Assembly: GCF_003946625.1 (NCBI RefSeq)
Contig: NZ_RHOR01000001.1
Coordinates: forward strand, 285,002 to 349,001
DNA: 64,000 bases
DNA from: Companilactobacillus kedongensis
GTDB taxonomy: Bacteria > Bacillota > Bacilli > Lactobacillales > Lactobacillaceae
Direction: 5' to 3'
Below the pieces are notes generated by a model that was given only the letters and a program-made list of their open reading frames with translations, searched no databases and was not told where the DNA came from. The number at the start of each line of letters is the position of its first letter. The stretch's first letter is position 1. Shown piece by piece: positions 42,469 to 51,176 of the stretch. Both the position numbers and the translations under genes were made by a program.

Positions 42469-42480
42469 GGGATTTTAGAG

Positions 42481-43263
42481 ATGATAACACTTAAATCAAC
42501 AAGAGAAATTGAAGGCATGGAAAAAGCAGGGGAGATTTTGACTGGTTTATTCCACAAATTAGAAACATTTATCAAACCTGGTATGAGTACGTGGGAGATC
42601 GATAAATATTCATACGAGTATATCGTTGGCCATAATGCCATCCCTGGTGAGTTGAATTTTGAAGGATACAAGTATTCAACTTGTATCAGTGTCAATGATA
42701 TGATCTGCCACGGTTGTCCAAGTAAGGATATTATCGTTAAAGATGGTGACTTGATAAAATTGGATACGGTTATTGAATATGACGGTTATATGAGTGATGC
42801 TTGTCATGCAATTGTTATAGGAAATGCATCACCAGAAGTTAAAAAATTGATGGACGTGACGCTCAAATCACTTTATTTAGGAATTGATCAAGCCGTTGTT
42901 GGTAATCGTATTGGCGATATCGGACATGCCATTCAGACATATGCAGAGGGTCTAGGTTATGGAGTTGTCCGTGATTATATTGGACATGGAATTGGACCCA
43001 CAATGCATGAACTACCAGATGTACCACATTATGGTAAAGCTGGTCACGGAACACGTTTAAAGGCGGGAATGACTATCACAATCGAACCTATGATTAACGT
43101 GGGTGACTGGAGATGTAGTGAACCCGGAGATGACGGTTGGACTATTTATACAGTTGATGGCAGTTTAAGTTGTCAGTATGAACATACAATTGTTATTACA
43201 GATGAAGGTCCTAAGATTTTGACATCATTTGATAAAGAGCATGACGCTAAGTATTTACTATAG
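42481..43263 (+). CDS. map: methionine aminopeptidase type I
   Basis: Removes N-terminal Met from new proteins. Metal ligands are visible at expected places: D95, D106, H169 (YIGHGIG), E202 (TIEPM) and a Glu in QYEHT; substrate His H77 lies in CHG. 260 aa, usual type Ia length. ATG 42481, 13 bases after the GNAT gene and probably co-transcribed with it. Confidence 0.95.
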   Translation: MITLKSTREIEGMEKAGEILTGLFHKLETFIKPGMSTWEIDKYSYEYIVGHNAIPGELNFEGYKYSTCISVNDMICHGCPSKDIIVKDGDLIKLDTVIEYDGYMSDACHAIVIGNASPEVKKLMDVTLKSLYLGIDQAVVGNRIGDIGHAIQTYAEGLGYGVVRDYIGHGIGPTMHELPDVPHYGKAGHGTRLKAGMTITIEPMINVGDWRCSEPGDDGWTIYTVDGSLSCQYEHTIVITDEGPKILTSFDKEHDAKYLL

Positions 43264-43266
43264 TTT

Positions 43267-43440
43267 CCGCCTACGGACACAAGAAAAGTTTGCCTGCTGT
43301 GGAACCGATCCTAGCCTTGGTCTGGGATCTCGATTTTGAGCTTTGCGGTGCAAATCTCGAAATCGTTCATGGTGTAAGACCAGAAAATCGCTGGTCTAAC
43401 GCCATTGTCACTGCTGGCAAACTTTTCTCGTGTCCTCCGG
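43267..43440. repeat. imperfect long inverted repeat, structured element
   Basis: Left arm 43267-43301 and right arm 43409-43440 are inverted copies with few mismatches (both contain AAGTTTGCC or its complement and GGACAC or GTGTCC). The interior has further inverted pairs (CTCGATTTTGAG, and GGTCT/AGACC). No gene. It may be a MITE-like repeat or a structured RNA; the rest of 43264-43700 shows nothing else. Confidence 0.6.
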
Positions 43441-43701
43441 CTCTTTTAGAACAACTTTAATTTTTGTAAGTGTAATATTATTTATAGCCATATCCAGAAA
43501 TATCAAGGATATGGTTTTTTTCTGCTATTAGTCAAGAGATAACTTGATATTATTGGTTTTTTTCTTTTTTTGAATAACGATACCTTCAACTTAGCAGGTG
43601 AAATTACTCAACACCGGATGCGGGCCAATCAAAATAAAACACTTGAAAAGCTGTAATAAATAAAGTAACATGTTGTTATCGAATTAAGGGAGTGGATAAA
43701 T

Positions 43702-44559
43702 ATGAAATATATTATTACTGGTGCGACAGGTCATTTAGGGTCACAAATTTTAAAAGAAATTCAAAAATTTGTGCCTAACTCAGATATAAGTGTTGGTGTT
43801 CATACCGTAAGCAAGGCTAAAAATTTGTCCGATCAAGGGTTAGAAGTTTTACCAATAGATTATTTGAACGAAAATATGATGATCGAGGCGTTAATCAATA
43901 AAGATGTATTCGTATACGTTCCCAGCAAAAGTCACGATAGCTTCAGTCGTGTAACAGAACTAGAAAATGTTATCAAAGCAGCCGAAAAAGCTCATGTAGG
44001 ACATATCTTAGCTATGGGATTCATTGCTGATCAAGAGAACAATCCTTTTGATCTATCAGCATTTTATGGATATTTACCACGTCGTTTAGCAGAATCAGAT
44101 TTGAACTTTACGATTATTAAAAATGCGCTTTATGCGGATCCATTGATTCCATACTTACCGGAGTTGATCGAGCGTAAGAATGTTATCTATCCGGTTGGTA
44201 AAGAGGCGTTGAGTTTTATTAGTTTGGAAGATAGTGCTGAGGCTTTTGCGAAGGTCGCTACTTCAGATGATTTACGTCAAGACGGCAAAGTATATACGTT
44301 AACGCAATCGAAGAACTATACGATGCCTGAACTAGCACAAGTTTTAACAGATGTATCAGGTCATGAAATTGGTTATCAACCAGTAACGTTGCAGGAATTT
44401 TCTGATATGTATAATCAAGGTGGCGAGGGTCATATGCTAGGGTCAATGTATAAAGCCGGTGCCATGGGATTGTTGAACATCATTACAGATGACTATCAAG
44501 AAATCATGGGACATCCAGCAACTGATTTAAAAGAATTTCTAAAAAAGGAACTTAAATAA
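43702..44559 (+). CDS. NAD(P)-binding oxidoreductase, atypical SDR (NmrA/QorB-like)
   Basis: 285 aa. The Rossmann N-terminus GATGHLGSQIL (8-18) binds NAD(P). The body (VFVYVPSKSH, GHILAMGFIADQ) and C-terminal PATDLKEFLKK end match NmrA/YtfG-like quinone oxidoreductases. The extended SDR catalytic Tyr-Lys pair is not evident, as in that group. Substrate unknown. It converges on the TauE gene over a shared terminator. Confidence 0.8.
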   Translation: MKYIITGATGHLGSQILKEIQKFVPNSDISVGVHTVSKAKNLSDQGLEVLPIDYLNENMMIEALINKDVFVYVPSKSHDSFSRVTELENVIKAAEKAHVGHILAMGFIADQENNPFDLSAFYGYLPRRLAESDLNFTIIKNALYADPLIPYLPELIERKNVIYPVGKEALSFISLEDSAEAFAKVATSDDLRQDGKVYTLTQSKNYTMPELAQVLTDVSGHEIGYQPVTLQEFSDMYNQGGEGHMLGSMYKAGAMGLLNIITDDYQEIMGHPATDLKEFLKKELK

Positions 44560-44596
44560 AAAGACACAGGACATATTTTTTGTCCTGTGTCTTTTT
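44558..44596. terminator. bidirectional terminator
   Basis: AAAAGACACAGGACA pairs with TGTCCTGTGTCTTTT, with A- and T-runs on both sides. It serves both convergent genes. Confidence 0.88.
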
Positions 44597-44598
44597 GC

Positions 44599-45351
44599 TT
44601 AGATGACCATTTTAATACCCATAAAGATAATCAAAACAGCTAGTGCTGGTTTGACGTAGGTAGTGAATTTAATAGGATCAACTTTGGCTAATAATCTTGG
44701 TGCTACTAAGGCTCCAAGAATCGCTCCAGCCATCAAACTAAATCCAATTGACCAATTTATATTATTATTTAAATGAAAGATCAGACCAACACCACTAGTT
44801 CCAACTAGGATATAGGCCGAGGTAGCAACGGCTCTGACCATGTCAAGATTCAACAGTAATAATCCTGCTAAAATAGGACCGCCACCACTTAATCCAGCAA
44901 CTCCGACCATTAGACCACTGATAATTCCGAACATGGTTGCCTTTAAGTTGTCATATTTAGAGTGCTTTTTACTCTTACTTGGTGAAAATATTTGAATAAA
45001 AATCTGTATCCCAAGTAAAACAAAAATAACTGCTACGATCCAAGTATAGATGTCTTTAGGAATATAAGGAGATAAGAGGGAACCAATTATGGTTGCTGGA
45101 ACGGCAGCAATCAACATTCTATTACCAACTTTGAAGCGAATATTGTGATTGCGGTAGTGTCCGATCGCACCAACTACTAATGATGGAAACGCGGTAAAAA
45201 TTGAAGTGGCAACGGCGACTGGTGTACTTAAGTGGAAGAAAGTGGTCAATACACCTAGGTACATAGCAGCACCGCCACCGCCAGTTGAAAGAACTAATAC
45301 ACCGATCAAAAAACCGATGACGATTAAAGATATATAAGTCATGTTCGACAT
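44599..45351 (-). CDS. TauE/SafE-family membrane exporter
   Basis: 250 aa, eight hydrophobic segments. N-terminal and central Gly-rich motifs (LVLSTGGGGAAMYLGVL, GVAGLSGGGPILAGLLLL) are the family signature. Members move sulfite, sulfonates or organic anions; substrate unknown. Divergent from the TetR gene, which may control it. Confidence 0.87.
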   Translation of the reverse strand: MSNMTYISLIVIGFLIGVLVLSTGGGGAAMYLGVLTTFFHLSTPVAVATSIFTAFPSLVVGAIGHYRNHNIRFKVGNRMLIAAVPATIIGSLLSPYIPKDIYTWIVAVIFVLLGIQIFIQIFSPSKSKKHSKYDNLKATMFGIISGLMVGVAGLSGGGPILAGLLLLNLDMVRAVATSAYILVGTSGVGLIFHLNNNINWSIGFSLMAGAILGALVAPRLLAKVDPIKFTTYVKPALAVLIIFMGIKMVI

Positions 45352-45416
45352 CTCCTTGTTTACAACTAGTAATTATAATTTACAAGGTGTAAAATGTAAA
45401 GCGAGGAGCGTAGTAA

Positions 45417-45968
45417 ATGACACAAAAACGTGATTTATCTGCTGAAAAGATTGTTCAAACTGCAAAAGACTTAGTTTTAAATGGTAATGCTGATTCGGCC
45501 ACCTTTTCAAATATAGCCAAAGAATTAGATTGCAAAACACAAGCACTTTATTTCTATTTCAAAAATAGAGATGAATTGAATTCTGCCATTGCGCAAGATT
45601 ATCTCAAGACATTAACTGAAACTATAAAAAATGAATGTTTGGGATACAGCGGTAAAGAGGGGGTGGTTAAGATCGCCAAAGTCATGCGTGAGTTTGGTCT
45701 TGAGAATCTTTCCTTATCTTTGGTGGCGATTAAGTCTTCTGATTTAACAAACAAGAAGGATTTCAAATATGTTTTGGAGATCAACTCAATGATGGAAAAA
45801 TTCATGGATGTTTTTGTTCAAGATGAGGCTAAACAGATGACCATCACTAGGGGGATTCGTGGTTTAGTTATTGGTGAAGTTGTAAGTGAGAGCGTAGGCT
45901 TATTCCATAACCCATTGATAAAAAATACGGTTAGTTTTGAAGAAAATTTATATAAAATATTGTCGTAA
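45417..45968 (+). CDS. TetR-family regulator
   Basis: 183 aa. N-terminal TetR DNA-binding domain (8-52: AEKIVQTAKDLV...FSNIAKELDCKTQALYFYFKNRDEL) and a helical ligand domain with a TetR_C-like WHG-type end. Divergent from the TauE-like exporter with 65 bases between; it likely represses itself and that gene. Ligand unknown. Confidence 0.87.
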   Translation: MTQKRDLSAEKIVQTAKDLVLNGNADSATFSNIAKELDCKTQALYFYFKNRDELNSAIAQDYLKTLTETIKNECLGYSGKEGVVKIAKVMREFGLENLSLSLVAIKSSDLTNKKDFKYVLEINSMMEKFMDVFVQDEAKQMTITRGIRGLVIGEVVSESVGLFHNPLIKNTVSFEENLYKILS

Positions 45969-46005
45969 AAAAGCTTCCGAGAAATATTTTCTCAGAAGCT
46001 TTTTC
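45969..46005. terminator. bidirectional terminator
   Basis: AAAAGCTTC-GAGAAA pairs with TTTCTC-GAAGCTTTTT (one bulge). Shared by the TetR gene and the convergent membrane gene. Confidence 0.8.
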
Positions 46006-46469
46006 TATCTGTGATGTCTAGCTGATCTAGTCTGCATCCTAGTTGGTGCCGATTGGTTTTGCTGATAATAGTTATTCTGATTGTAATTTTGTTGTTGAAC
46101 TGAATTTTTTGTTGCAGAACGATGTATTATATAATGCCAAATCAAAAATCCTAATCCGACAATGAATCCGATCCAGATCCAAATTATCAAATCACCGAAA
46201 ACACCACCGGCACTTAACATAGCGATGGCTCCGAATAGGACTAGAATGATGGCATTAGCGATATCGCCGCCTAGTTTGTCACTATTGTGTGTGGCAATGT
46301 AAACTATGCCAGAAACTAGAAAGGAAAAGGCCATTAAGACCCCAGCTGGACCACTTGCTTGGCTACTTTTGGAAACGGCTGAGACGAACAGTGCAGCGAT
46401 ACTTTGAAAAACGATAAATGGTGATAAAACAATAAGAATAATTCCGACTACTAATTTTGCAACTTTCAT
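46005..46469 (-). CDS. membrane protein, unknown function
   Basis: 154 aa, four transmembrane segments (about 5-28, 42-60, 68-88, 92-113), then an Asn/Gln-rich cytosolic tail ending in Arg/His residues. ATG 46469. No family assigned; it resembles small DUF-type membrane proteins of lactobacilli. Confidence 0.65.
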   Translation of the reverse strand: MKVAKLVVGIILIVLSPFIVFQSIAALFVSAVSKSSQASGPAGVLMAFSFLVSGIVYIATHNSDKLGGDIANAIILVLFGAIAMLSAGGVFGDLIIWIWIGFIVGLGFLIWHYIIHRSATKNSVQQQNYNQNNYYQQNQSAPTRMQTRSARHHR

Positions 46470-46500
46470 ATAAATCCCCCCTGATAATCTATTTATTTAA

Positions 46501-46515
46501 TTATAGCGCTTACAA
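46501..46515 (-). promoter_or_regulatory. possible cre-like site
   Basis: Minus strand TTGTAAGCGCTATAA, one mismatch from the WTGNAANCGNWNNCA catabolite-responsive pattern, 32 bases upstream of the gene starting at 46469. Confidence 0.3.
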
Positions 46516-46604
46516 CGCTGATGCAATACCATGAGCAACAAAAGTGCTAACTAAAATATAGCTTAGTATACTGAAGACTAATACGTATTTATGGAGGGTA
46601 CCTA

Positions 46605-47159
46605 ATGTCACAATCAAAATCAGGCTTTACCAATATTCAATCGCTAGATCCTAGTATTATTGTTGACTTAAGATATGCGACCACAAATAATTTTACAGGA
46701 CAAATCGTTTATGATTTTTCGACGGCAATTGCTCGGACAGGAACCGCCGAAAAATTGGCTAAAGCTAGTGCTGATTTAAGAGAACAGGGATATCGGCTTA
46801 AAGTATGGGATGCTTATCGGCCTGTATCTGCACAAGAGAGATTGTTTGAAGTTTATCCAGACCCGTCATTTGTTGCCAGACCAAATCCTAACTTTTCACA
46901 TCAAAAAGGTGTAACCTTTGATCTAACTGTTTGTGATTTAGAGGGCAATGAATTACCTATGCAGACGGAGTTTGATAATTTTACAGCGTCTGCTTTTAGA
47001 AATGCTAAACGTTCCGCAATTCACGAAAAAAATTATCAAATTCTTGATAAAGCCATGAGAAAAGCAGGATTTGTTGGATACGAAAATGAGTGGTGGGATT
47101 ATCGTGACAATGAAATGGATTCCTATAAACCTGCTAGTGCCAATCCAAATGAATATTAA
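46605..47159 (+). CDS. D-Ala-D-Ala dipeptidase, VanX-like
   Basis: 184 aa M15D peptidase. Zinc site SHQKGVTFD (H99, D106) and WDAYRPVSAQ are as in VanX. The usual third ligand His in EWWH is replaced by Asp (NEWWDYRD, near 165). It hydrolyses D-Ala-D-Ala or related peptides in wall turnover. ATG 46605 behind ATGGAGGG. Not next to vanHA genes, so probably not a resistance operon. Confidence 0.83.
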   Translation: MSQSKSGFTNIQSLDPSIIVDLRYATTNNFTGQIVYDFSTAIARTGTAEKLAKASADLREQGYRLKVWDAYRPVSAQERLFEVYPDPSFVARPNPNFSHQKGVTFDLTVCDLEGNELPMQTEFDNFTASAFRNAKRSAIHEKNYQILDKAMRKAGFVGYENEWWDYRDNEMDSYKPASANPNEY

Positions 47160-47245
47160 ATTATCTTTCACAATATCAAAAGTCTTTGATTCATAGTACA
47201 ATCGAGGGTGGACAATAAAATGATTAAAAGTGAAGGAAATTATAT

Positions 47246-47791
47246 ATGAATTCAATTGACTGTTCAAGAACATTATCTATTAGTAATCATCGAGTATTTT
47301 CATCAGATTTAAACGAACATAATACGGTTTTTGGTGGGAAAATTCTGGCTACGATCGATGATAATTCTTCGATTCCAGCATCGCGTGTTGCTAGGATCGA
47401 AACGGTCACCGCTTCAATCGATCAGGTCAACTTTATTTTGCCATTTAAGTTGCAGGATTCAATGTGTACTGAATCTTATGTTTCAGGAGTAGGTAGTCGT
47501 TCGATTGAAGTTTTTACTAAAATTATTGGTGAACATCTAAAAACAGGTGAAAGATTTTTGGGATTAACATGTTTTTCGACCTTTGTAGTTATTGATAAAG
47601 ATATCAAATTGCCAATGATCCATCCTGATAATCCAGAAGCTGAATACGTTTGCCAAGGTTATGAAAAACGTCAGTCTGAACGGATGGAGAAGTTATTGAC
47701 TCAGGAAAAATTCAATCAGAATATAAGCTTAGATTTTCCCTGGTCGTCAGAAGTGTCTAATAATGTAGGCTACACTGGAACGGATAAATAG
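47246..47791 (+). CDS. acyl-CoA thioesterase (hotdog fold)
   Basis: 181 aa. The start HRVFSSDLNEHNTVFGGKILATIDDNSSIPASR has the typical N-H-x-FGG-hotdog helix pattern of YciA/BACH enzymes, which cleave acyl-CoA. ATG 47246 behind GAAGGAA. Its 3' end overlaps the convergent DUF1211 gene by 45 bases. Confidence 0.83.
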   Translation: MNSIDCSRTLSISNHRVFSSDLNEHNTVFGGKILATIDDNSSIPASRVARIETVTASIDQVNFILPFKLQDSMCTESYVSGVGSRSIEVFTKIIGEHLKTGERFLGLTCFSTFVVIDKDIKLPMIHPDNPEAEYVCQGYEKRQSERMEKLLTQEKFNQNISLDFPWSSEVSNNVGYTGTDK

Positions 47792-48316
47792 GCTTAAAAC
47801 GACTAATACTAATAGAATCGGTGGGAATATTCCGCCAACAATCAAATAAATAAAACTACTGATCAGCATAATCAATGCTGATCTTTTTTCTTCTAAGTCG
47901 TGCTTGTTTGTCTTTGAGCAATTATTCAGAATCAGTCTAAACATTAAATACTGAAAGAAATTGGCAACTGTTAAGACTAATGCAAATGTGATAACAGTTA
48001 TTCTTGAGAATAAATTATCATTGAGCCAAGCTGTAGCAAATGGGATCAGTGAAACAGTAGTAAGAAAACACATGTTAAGGATCATCAAGTGACTTTTGAT
48101 ATTTTTGATTGCATTAAACATTTCTTGATGAAAGAACCAGTATTGTGAAACGACACCGACACTAGTTAAATAAATCAGGATTTCTCTAATCAGTTGATGG
48201 ATTGAACTATCAGAGACTGATTGAGGGACCTTAATATTTAAAACCATAATTGTGAGAACAACCGCGAATATTCCATCAGAAATACCATCAAAGCGACTTT
48301 TTGAGTTTTTAAACAT
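47747..48316 (-). CDS. TMEM175-like channel protein (DUF1211)
   Basis: 189 aa, about six transmembrane segments. The first helix holds RFDGISDGIFAVVLTIMVL, matching the R-x3-FSD motif region of bacterial TMEM175 potassium channels. Here Phe of the FSD is replaced (GISD). ATG 48316. Convergent overlap with the thioesterase gene. Confidence 0.8.
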   Translation of the reverse strand: MFKNSKSRFDGISDGIFAVVLTIMVLNIKVPQSVSDSSIHQLIREILIYLTSVGVVSQYWFFHQEMFNAIKNIKSHLMILNMCFLTTVSLIPFATAWLNDNLFSRITVITFALVLTVANFFQYLMFRLILNNCSKTNKHDLEEKRSALIMLISSFIYLIVGGIFPPILLVLVVLSLFIRSSVAYIIRHF

Positions 48317-48461
48317 TGTCTTTTACCTCGTGATTAGAATTTTACTACCGAGAATGGTTATATGCATCTAACTTGACTAGATGTGGTTGAGTAATTTCTT
48401 GTGAGAAAATTCTGAATCAAATATCCTAATAATAAGAGGATGACTATAGGAGGTAAGAACA

Positions 48462-48890
48462 ATGTTCAAAACAATTCTAGTGGCTATAGATGGAAGCCCA
48501 GTATCATTTCGTGCTTTAGAAATTAGTATCGAAATGGCTAAGAAGAGTGAATCAGAAGTTGTCGTTGCTTCGATTGCTGGTGTCGATAGCGTACCTGTAA
48601 ATGTCGGGGTAGATTATATGCCTGATTTAATTCAAGATATAAAAAATCAAACTGATAAAATTTTGAAAACGGCAGAACAACAACTAATTAATTCTAAGAT
48701 ACCATATCGGCTTATTTTTAAAGAAGGAGACCCAAAGTCATTAATAGCTAAGGTGATTCCCGAAAGTGTTGATGCCGACTTAATCGTTATGGGTAGGACT
48801 GGTAAAGGAATGATCACCAAAATACTTATGGGGTCAGTCGCCAGGTATGTTTCTGAAAACGTTGATTTACCAGTCATGCTTGTGCCATAA
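48462..48890 (+). CDS. universal stress protein UspA family
   Basis: 142 aa. Single Usp domain with the ATP-binding pattern GRTGKGMITKILMGSVARY and N-terminal ILVAIDGSPVSFRAL. Cytosolic stress protein. ATG 48462 behind TAGGAGGTAAG, own terminator. Confidence 0.92.
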   Translation: MFKTILVAIDGSPVSFRALEISIEMAKKSESEVVVASIAGVDSVPVNVGVDYMPDLIQDIKNQTDKILKTAEQQLINSKIPYRLIFKEGDPKSLIAKVIPESVDADLIVMGRTGKGMITKILMGSVARYVSENVDLPVMLVP

Positions 48891-48925
48891 AAAAGACAAC
48901 TCTCATAAGAAAGTTGTCTTTTTTA
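48890..48925. terminator. bidirectional terminator
   Basis: AAAAAAGACAACT pairs with AGTTGTCTTTTTT, loop about 11 nt. Lies between UspA and the convergent PgpA-like gene. Confidence 0.85.
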
Positions 48926-48932
48926 ATACTAT

Positions 48933-49496
48933 TTATTTTTCATTTTTTAGCCATTCTTGAACGGCTTCTTCATTGTGTGCTAACCAACCACAGGCAGCGG
49001 CGGCAATCGCACCAACTAGATCATCCAAGAAGACATTGATCTTGCCAGTTGATTTGTCGTTTAGTTTAGCTAGTACGCCATGTTTTAATTTATCGACATA
49101 ACCGTAATTAGTAACAGAGACAGACCCATACAAACTAGCTAAGGTGATAGCCATATTTTCGTCAATTCCATAAGTAGACTCATCAGTTTCCATGATTCGT
49201 TGCATGGGGGATGATAATAGTCCTTTTTCGGCCAAGACATCTAGCTCAATACCGGTCATAATGGCATTTTGTGCTTCACGTTTATGTAGCACTTTATTGA
49301 TGGCATGGATCGATAATTCTTCATCTAATCCGTTGATATAGTCTTTTTCCAAGAAGATAACTATTTCAGCGATGTCATTTAAGTGAACCCCACGTTCCTT
49401 GAGATTTCTAACGATATGATTGTAATACTCCGTATCCTGTTGTTTGAATGATGTCAAAATTAAACACTCCCTCGGGTCTATTTTTCGCCATTCCAT
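48933..49496 (-). CDS. phosphatidylglycerophosphatase A-like protein (YutG type)
   Basis: 187 aa soluble PgpA-family protein: N-terminal helices, VLHKREAQNAIMTGIELD, and the conserved end FLDDLVGAIAAAACGWLAHNEEAVQEWL. Members act on phosphatidylglycerol phosphate or related phosphates. It overlaps the HD hydrolase gene by 19 bases, so they form an operon. Confidence 0.8.
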   Translation of the reverse strand: MEWRKIDPRECLILTSFKQQDTEYYNHIVRNLKERGVHLNDIAEIVIFLEKDYINGLDEELSIHAINKVLHKREAQNAIMTGIELDVLAEKGLLSSPMQRIMETDESTYGIDENMAITLASLYGSVSVTNYGYVDKLKHGVLAKLNDKSTGKINVFLDDLVGAIAAAACGWLAHNEEAVQEWLKNEK

Positions 49497-50134
49497 TCGC
49501 CCTTGAATTCATCTAAAAATTGCAACATGAATTCATGACGTCCGTCAGCTATTTTTTTAGCAGTTTCCGTATTCATCATAGCTCTTAATTTGATTAATTT
49601 CTCGTAAAAATGGTTAATGATAGTTTCATCTTTTAAATTACGATATTCTTTTTTATCCATATTAGTTCTAGGTTTCATTTTGGGATCAAAAATAACTTGA
49701 GCATTAACGCCACCATAGTAAATTGCACGAATTATTCCGATTGCTCCGATAGCATCTAAACGGTCGGCATCTTGGACAATTTGTCCAGCTAACGATAATT
49801 TAGGAGGATTGGGACTTAGAGTCTTGCTGAAGGAAAGGTTATGAGTTATGTAAAGAATCTCTTCGATTTGTTGAGCGGTTAATTCAATACTCTTCAAAAA
49901 ATCAGCTATTTCTTTTTCCAATTCGGCCGGGTCGTCAACCAATTTATCATCGGCAACATCATGCAGATAGGCGGCGCCGTAAGTAATTAGATGATCGGCG
50001 TGTTCTGTTAAGAGAATGGTATCGACTGATTTTATAACTCTCACAATATGATCAAAGTTGTGCCCCGTGGCGTCGTTGTGCATTTTTCCATATGCAAAAT
50101 CACGAATTTTTTTGATCTGTTGACTAAGTTCCAT
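49478..50134 (-). CDS. HD-domain phosphohydrolase
   Basis: 218 aa from ATG 50134, chosen for AAGGAGAA upstream (the frame opens to 50170). HD metal motifs: H in GHNFDHI, HD in YLHDVADDK, and the distal D in VQDADRLDAIG. It hydrolyses phosphomonoesters or nucleotides, substrate unknown. Upstream member of the pair with the PgpA-like gene. Confidence 0.87.
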   Translation of the reverse strand: MELSQQIKKIRDFAYGKMHNDATGHNFDHIVRVIKSVDTILLTEHADHLITYGAAYLHDVADDKLVDDPAELEKEIADFLKSIELTAQQIEEILYITHNLSFSKTLSPNPPKLSLAGQIVQDADRLDAIGAIGIIRAIYYGGVNAQVIFDPKMKPRTNMDKKEYRNLKDETIINHFYEKLIKLRAMMNTETAKKIADGRHEFMLQFLDEFKGEWNGEK

Positions 50135-50244
50135 AAGTTTTCTCCTTTTTTGATATAAATATCTTATCAAACTTGAAATATATTTAGTATTAATAGTGAT
50201 AAAGTATACATGTAATCATTTAATTGAATTTGGGAGGACTAGTA

Positions 50245-50808
50245 ATGAATTACATTAATAAAGAACTACCTGATTTTGATGTTAAAGCTTATCACAAGGG
50301 TGAGCTAGTAAATTATAAGAAGAATGACCTTTTAGGTAAATGGTCGATCCTATTCTTCTATCCAGCTGATTTTTCTTTTGTTTGTCCAACCGAACTTGAA
50401 GATTTAGAGAGTTCATACTCAGAATTTAAGAAGAATAATGCTGAGATTTATTCAGTATCTGTCGACAGTGAATTTTCACATATGTCATGGGCTCAGAATA
50501 CTGATACGATCAGTAAGATTGAATATCCAATGCTATCAGATCAAAAACATGAGTTGGCTGATTTCTTTGATTTGATAGAAGAGGAAAGTGGTCGCGCTTA
50601 TCGTGGCGTCTTCATAATTAATCCAGAAGGTGTCATTAAGTCATATACTATTAATGCCATGGGTATTGGTCGTAATGCACAAGAGATCCTTAGAACTCTT
50701 CAAGCAGCACAATTTGTTGCCGAAAACGGTGATAATGTATGTCCTGCTAACTGGCATCCCGGTGAAAAGACTATCAAACCGGGTGCTGACTTAGTTGGTA
50801 AAATTTAA
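50245..50808 (+). CDS. ahpC: peroxiredoxin AhpC
   Basis: 187 aa typical 2-Cys peroxiredoxin. Peroxidatic C47 in DFSFVCPTE, resolving C166 in NVCPANW. Reduces peroxides; no ahpF follows, so another reductase must recycle it. ATG 50245 is placed by GGGAGGACT; the frame opens upstream at 50224. Confidence 0.95.
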   Translation: MNYINKELPDFDVKAYHKGELVNYKKNDLLGKWSILFFYPADFSFVCPTELEDLESSYSEFKKNNAEIYSVSVDSEFSHMSWAQNTDTISKIEYPMLSDQKHELADFFDLIEEESGRAYRGVFIINPEGVIKSYTINAMGIGRNAQEILRTLQAAQFVAENGDNVCPANWHPGEKTIKPGADLVGKI

Positions 50809-50815
50809 ATTAATT

Positions 50816-50843
50816 GAAAAGTCGGACTTGTTCCGACTTTTTT
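50816..50843 (+). terminator. terminator of ahpC
   Basis: AAAAGTCGGA, loop, TCCGACTTTTTTT: a perfect 8-9-bp stem and T7. Confidence 0.88.
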
Positions 50844-50844
50844 T

Positions 50845-51176
50845 GTGGCTAGATATAGTGCCTTTAAAATTCTAGCATACTTTATCTGGTATTTATTTAT
50901 CTAAAAGATTTATACAGCGATAAATTTTATATAACTCCTTGTCCCTCTAGGCATATTCAAAATCATTAAAATAATCATAAAATTAATTATGCTAAAAGAC
51001 TTGATTTAGGTACGGGTACTAGTGGTATTATTTTAATCGTTGTCTGATTAGGTGAACAGACGTTTGATTGTAAGAACCGAGTTATTTTAGATTTGCTATC
51101 TTAATTAATTAGGTCCTATCACCAATTCGAGGGAGGATGTTTTGTGGCATTCTCAAAATGAGGAGAAGATTTATTT
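50845..51176 (+). other. long leader upstream of pnuC
   Basis: A 330-base AT-rich gap with no gene. Near the end, GAGGATG can pair with CATTCTC just before the AGGAGAAG of pnuC (51130-51175), which could mask translation. An NAD-linked riboswitch would be plausible for pnuC, but I cannot match a known consensus. Confidence 0.3.
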
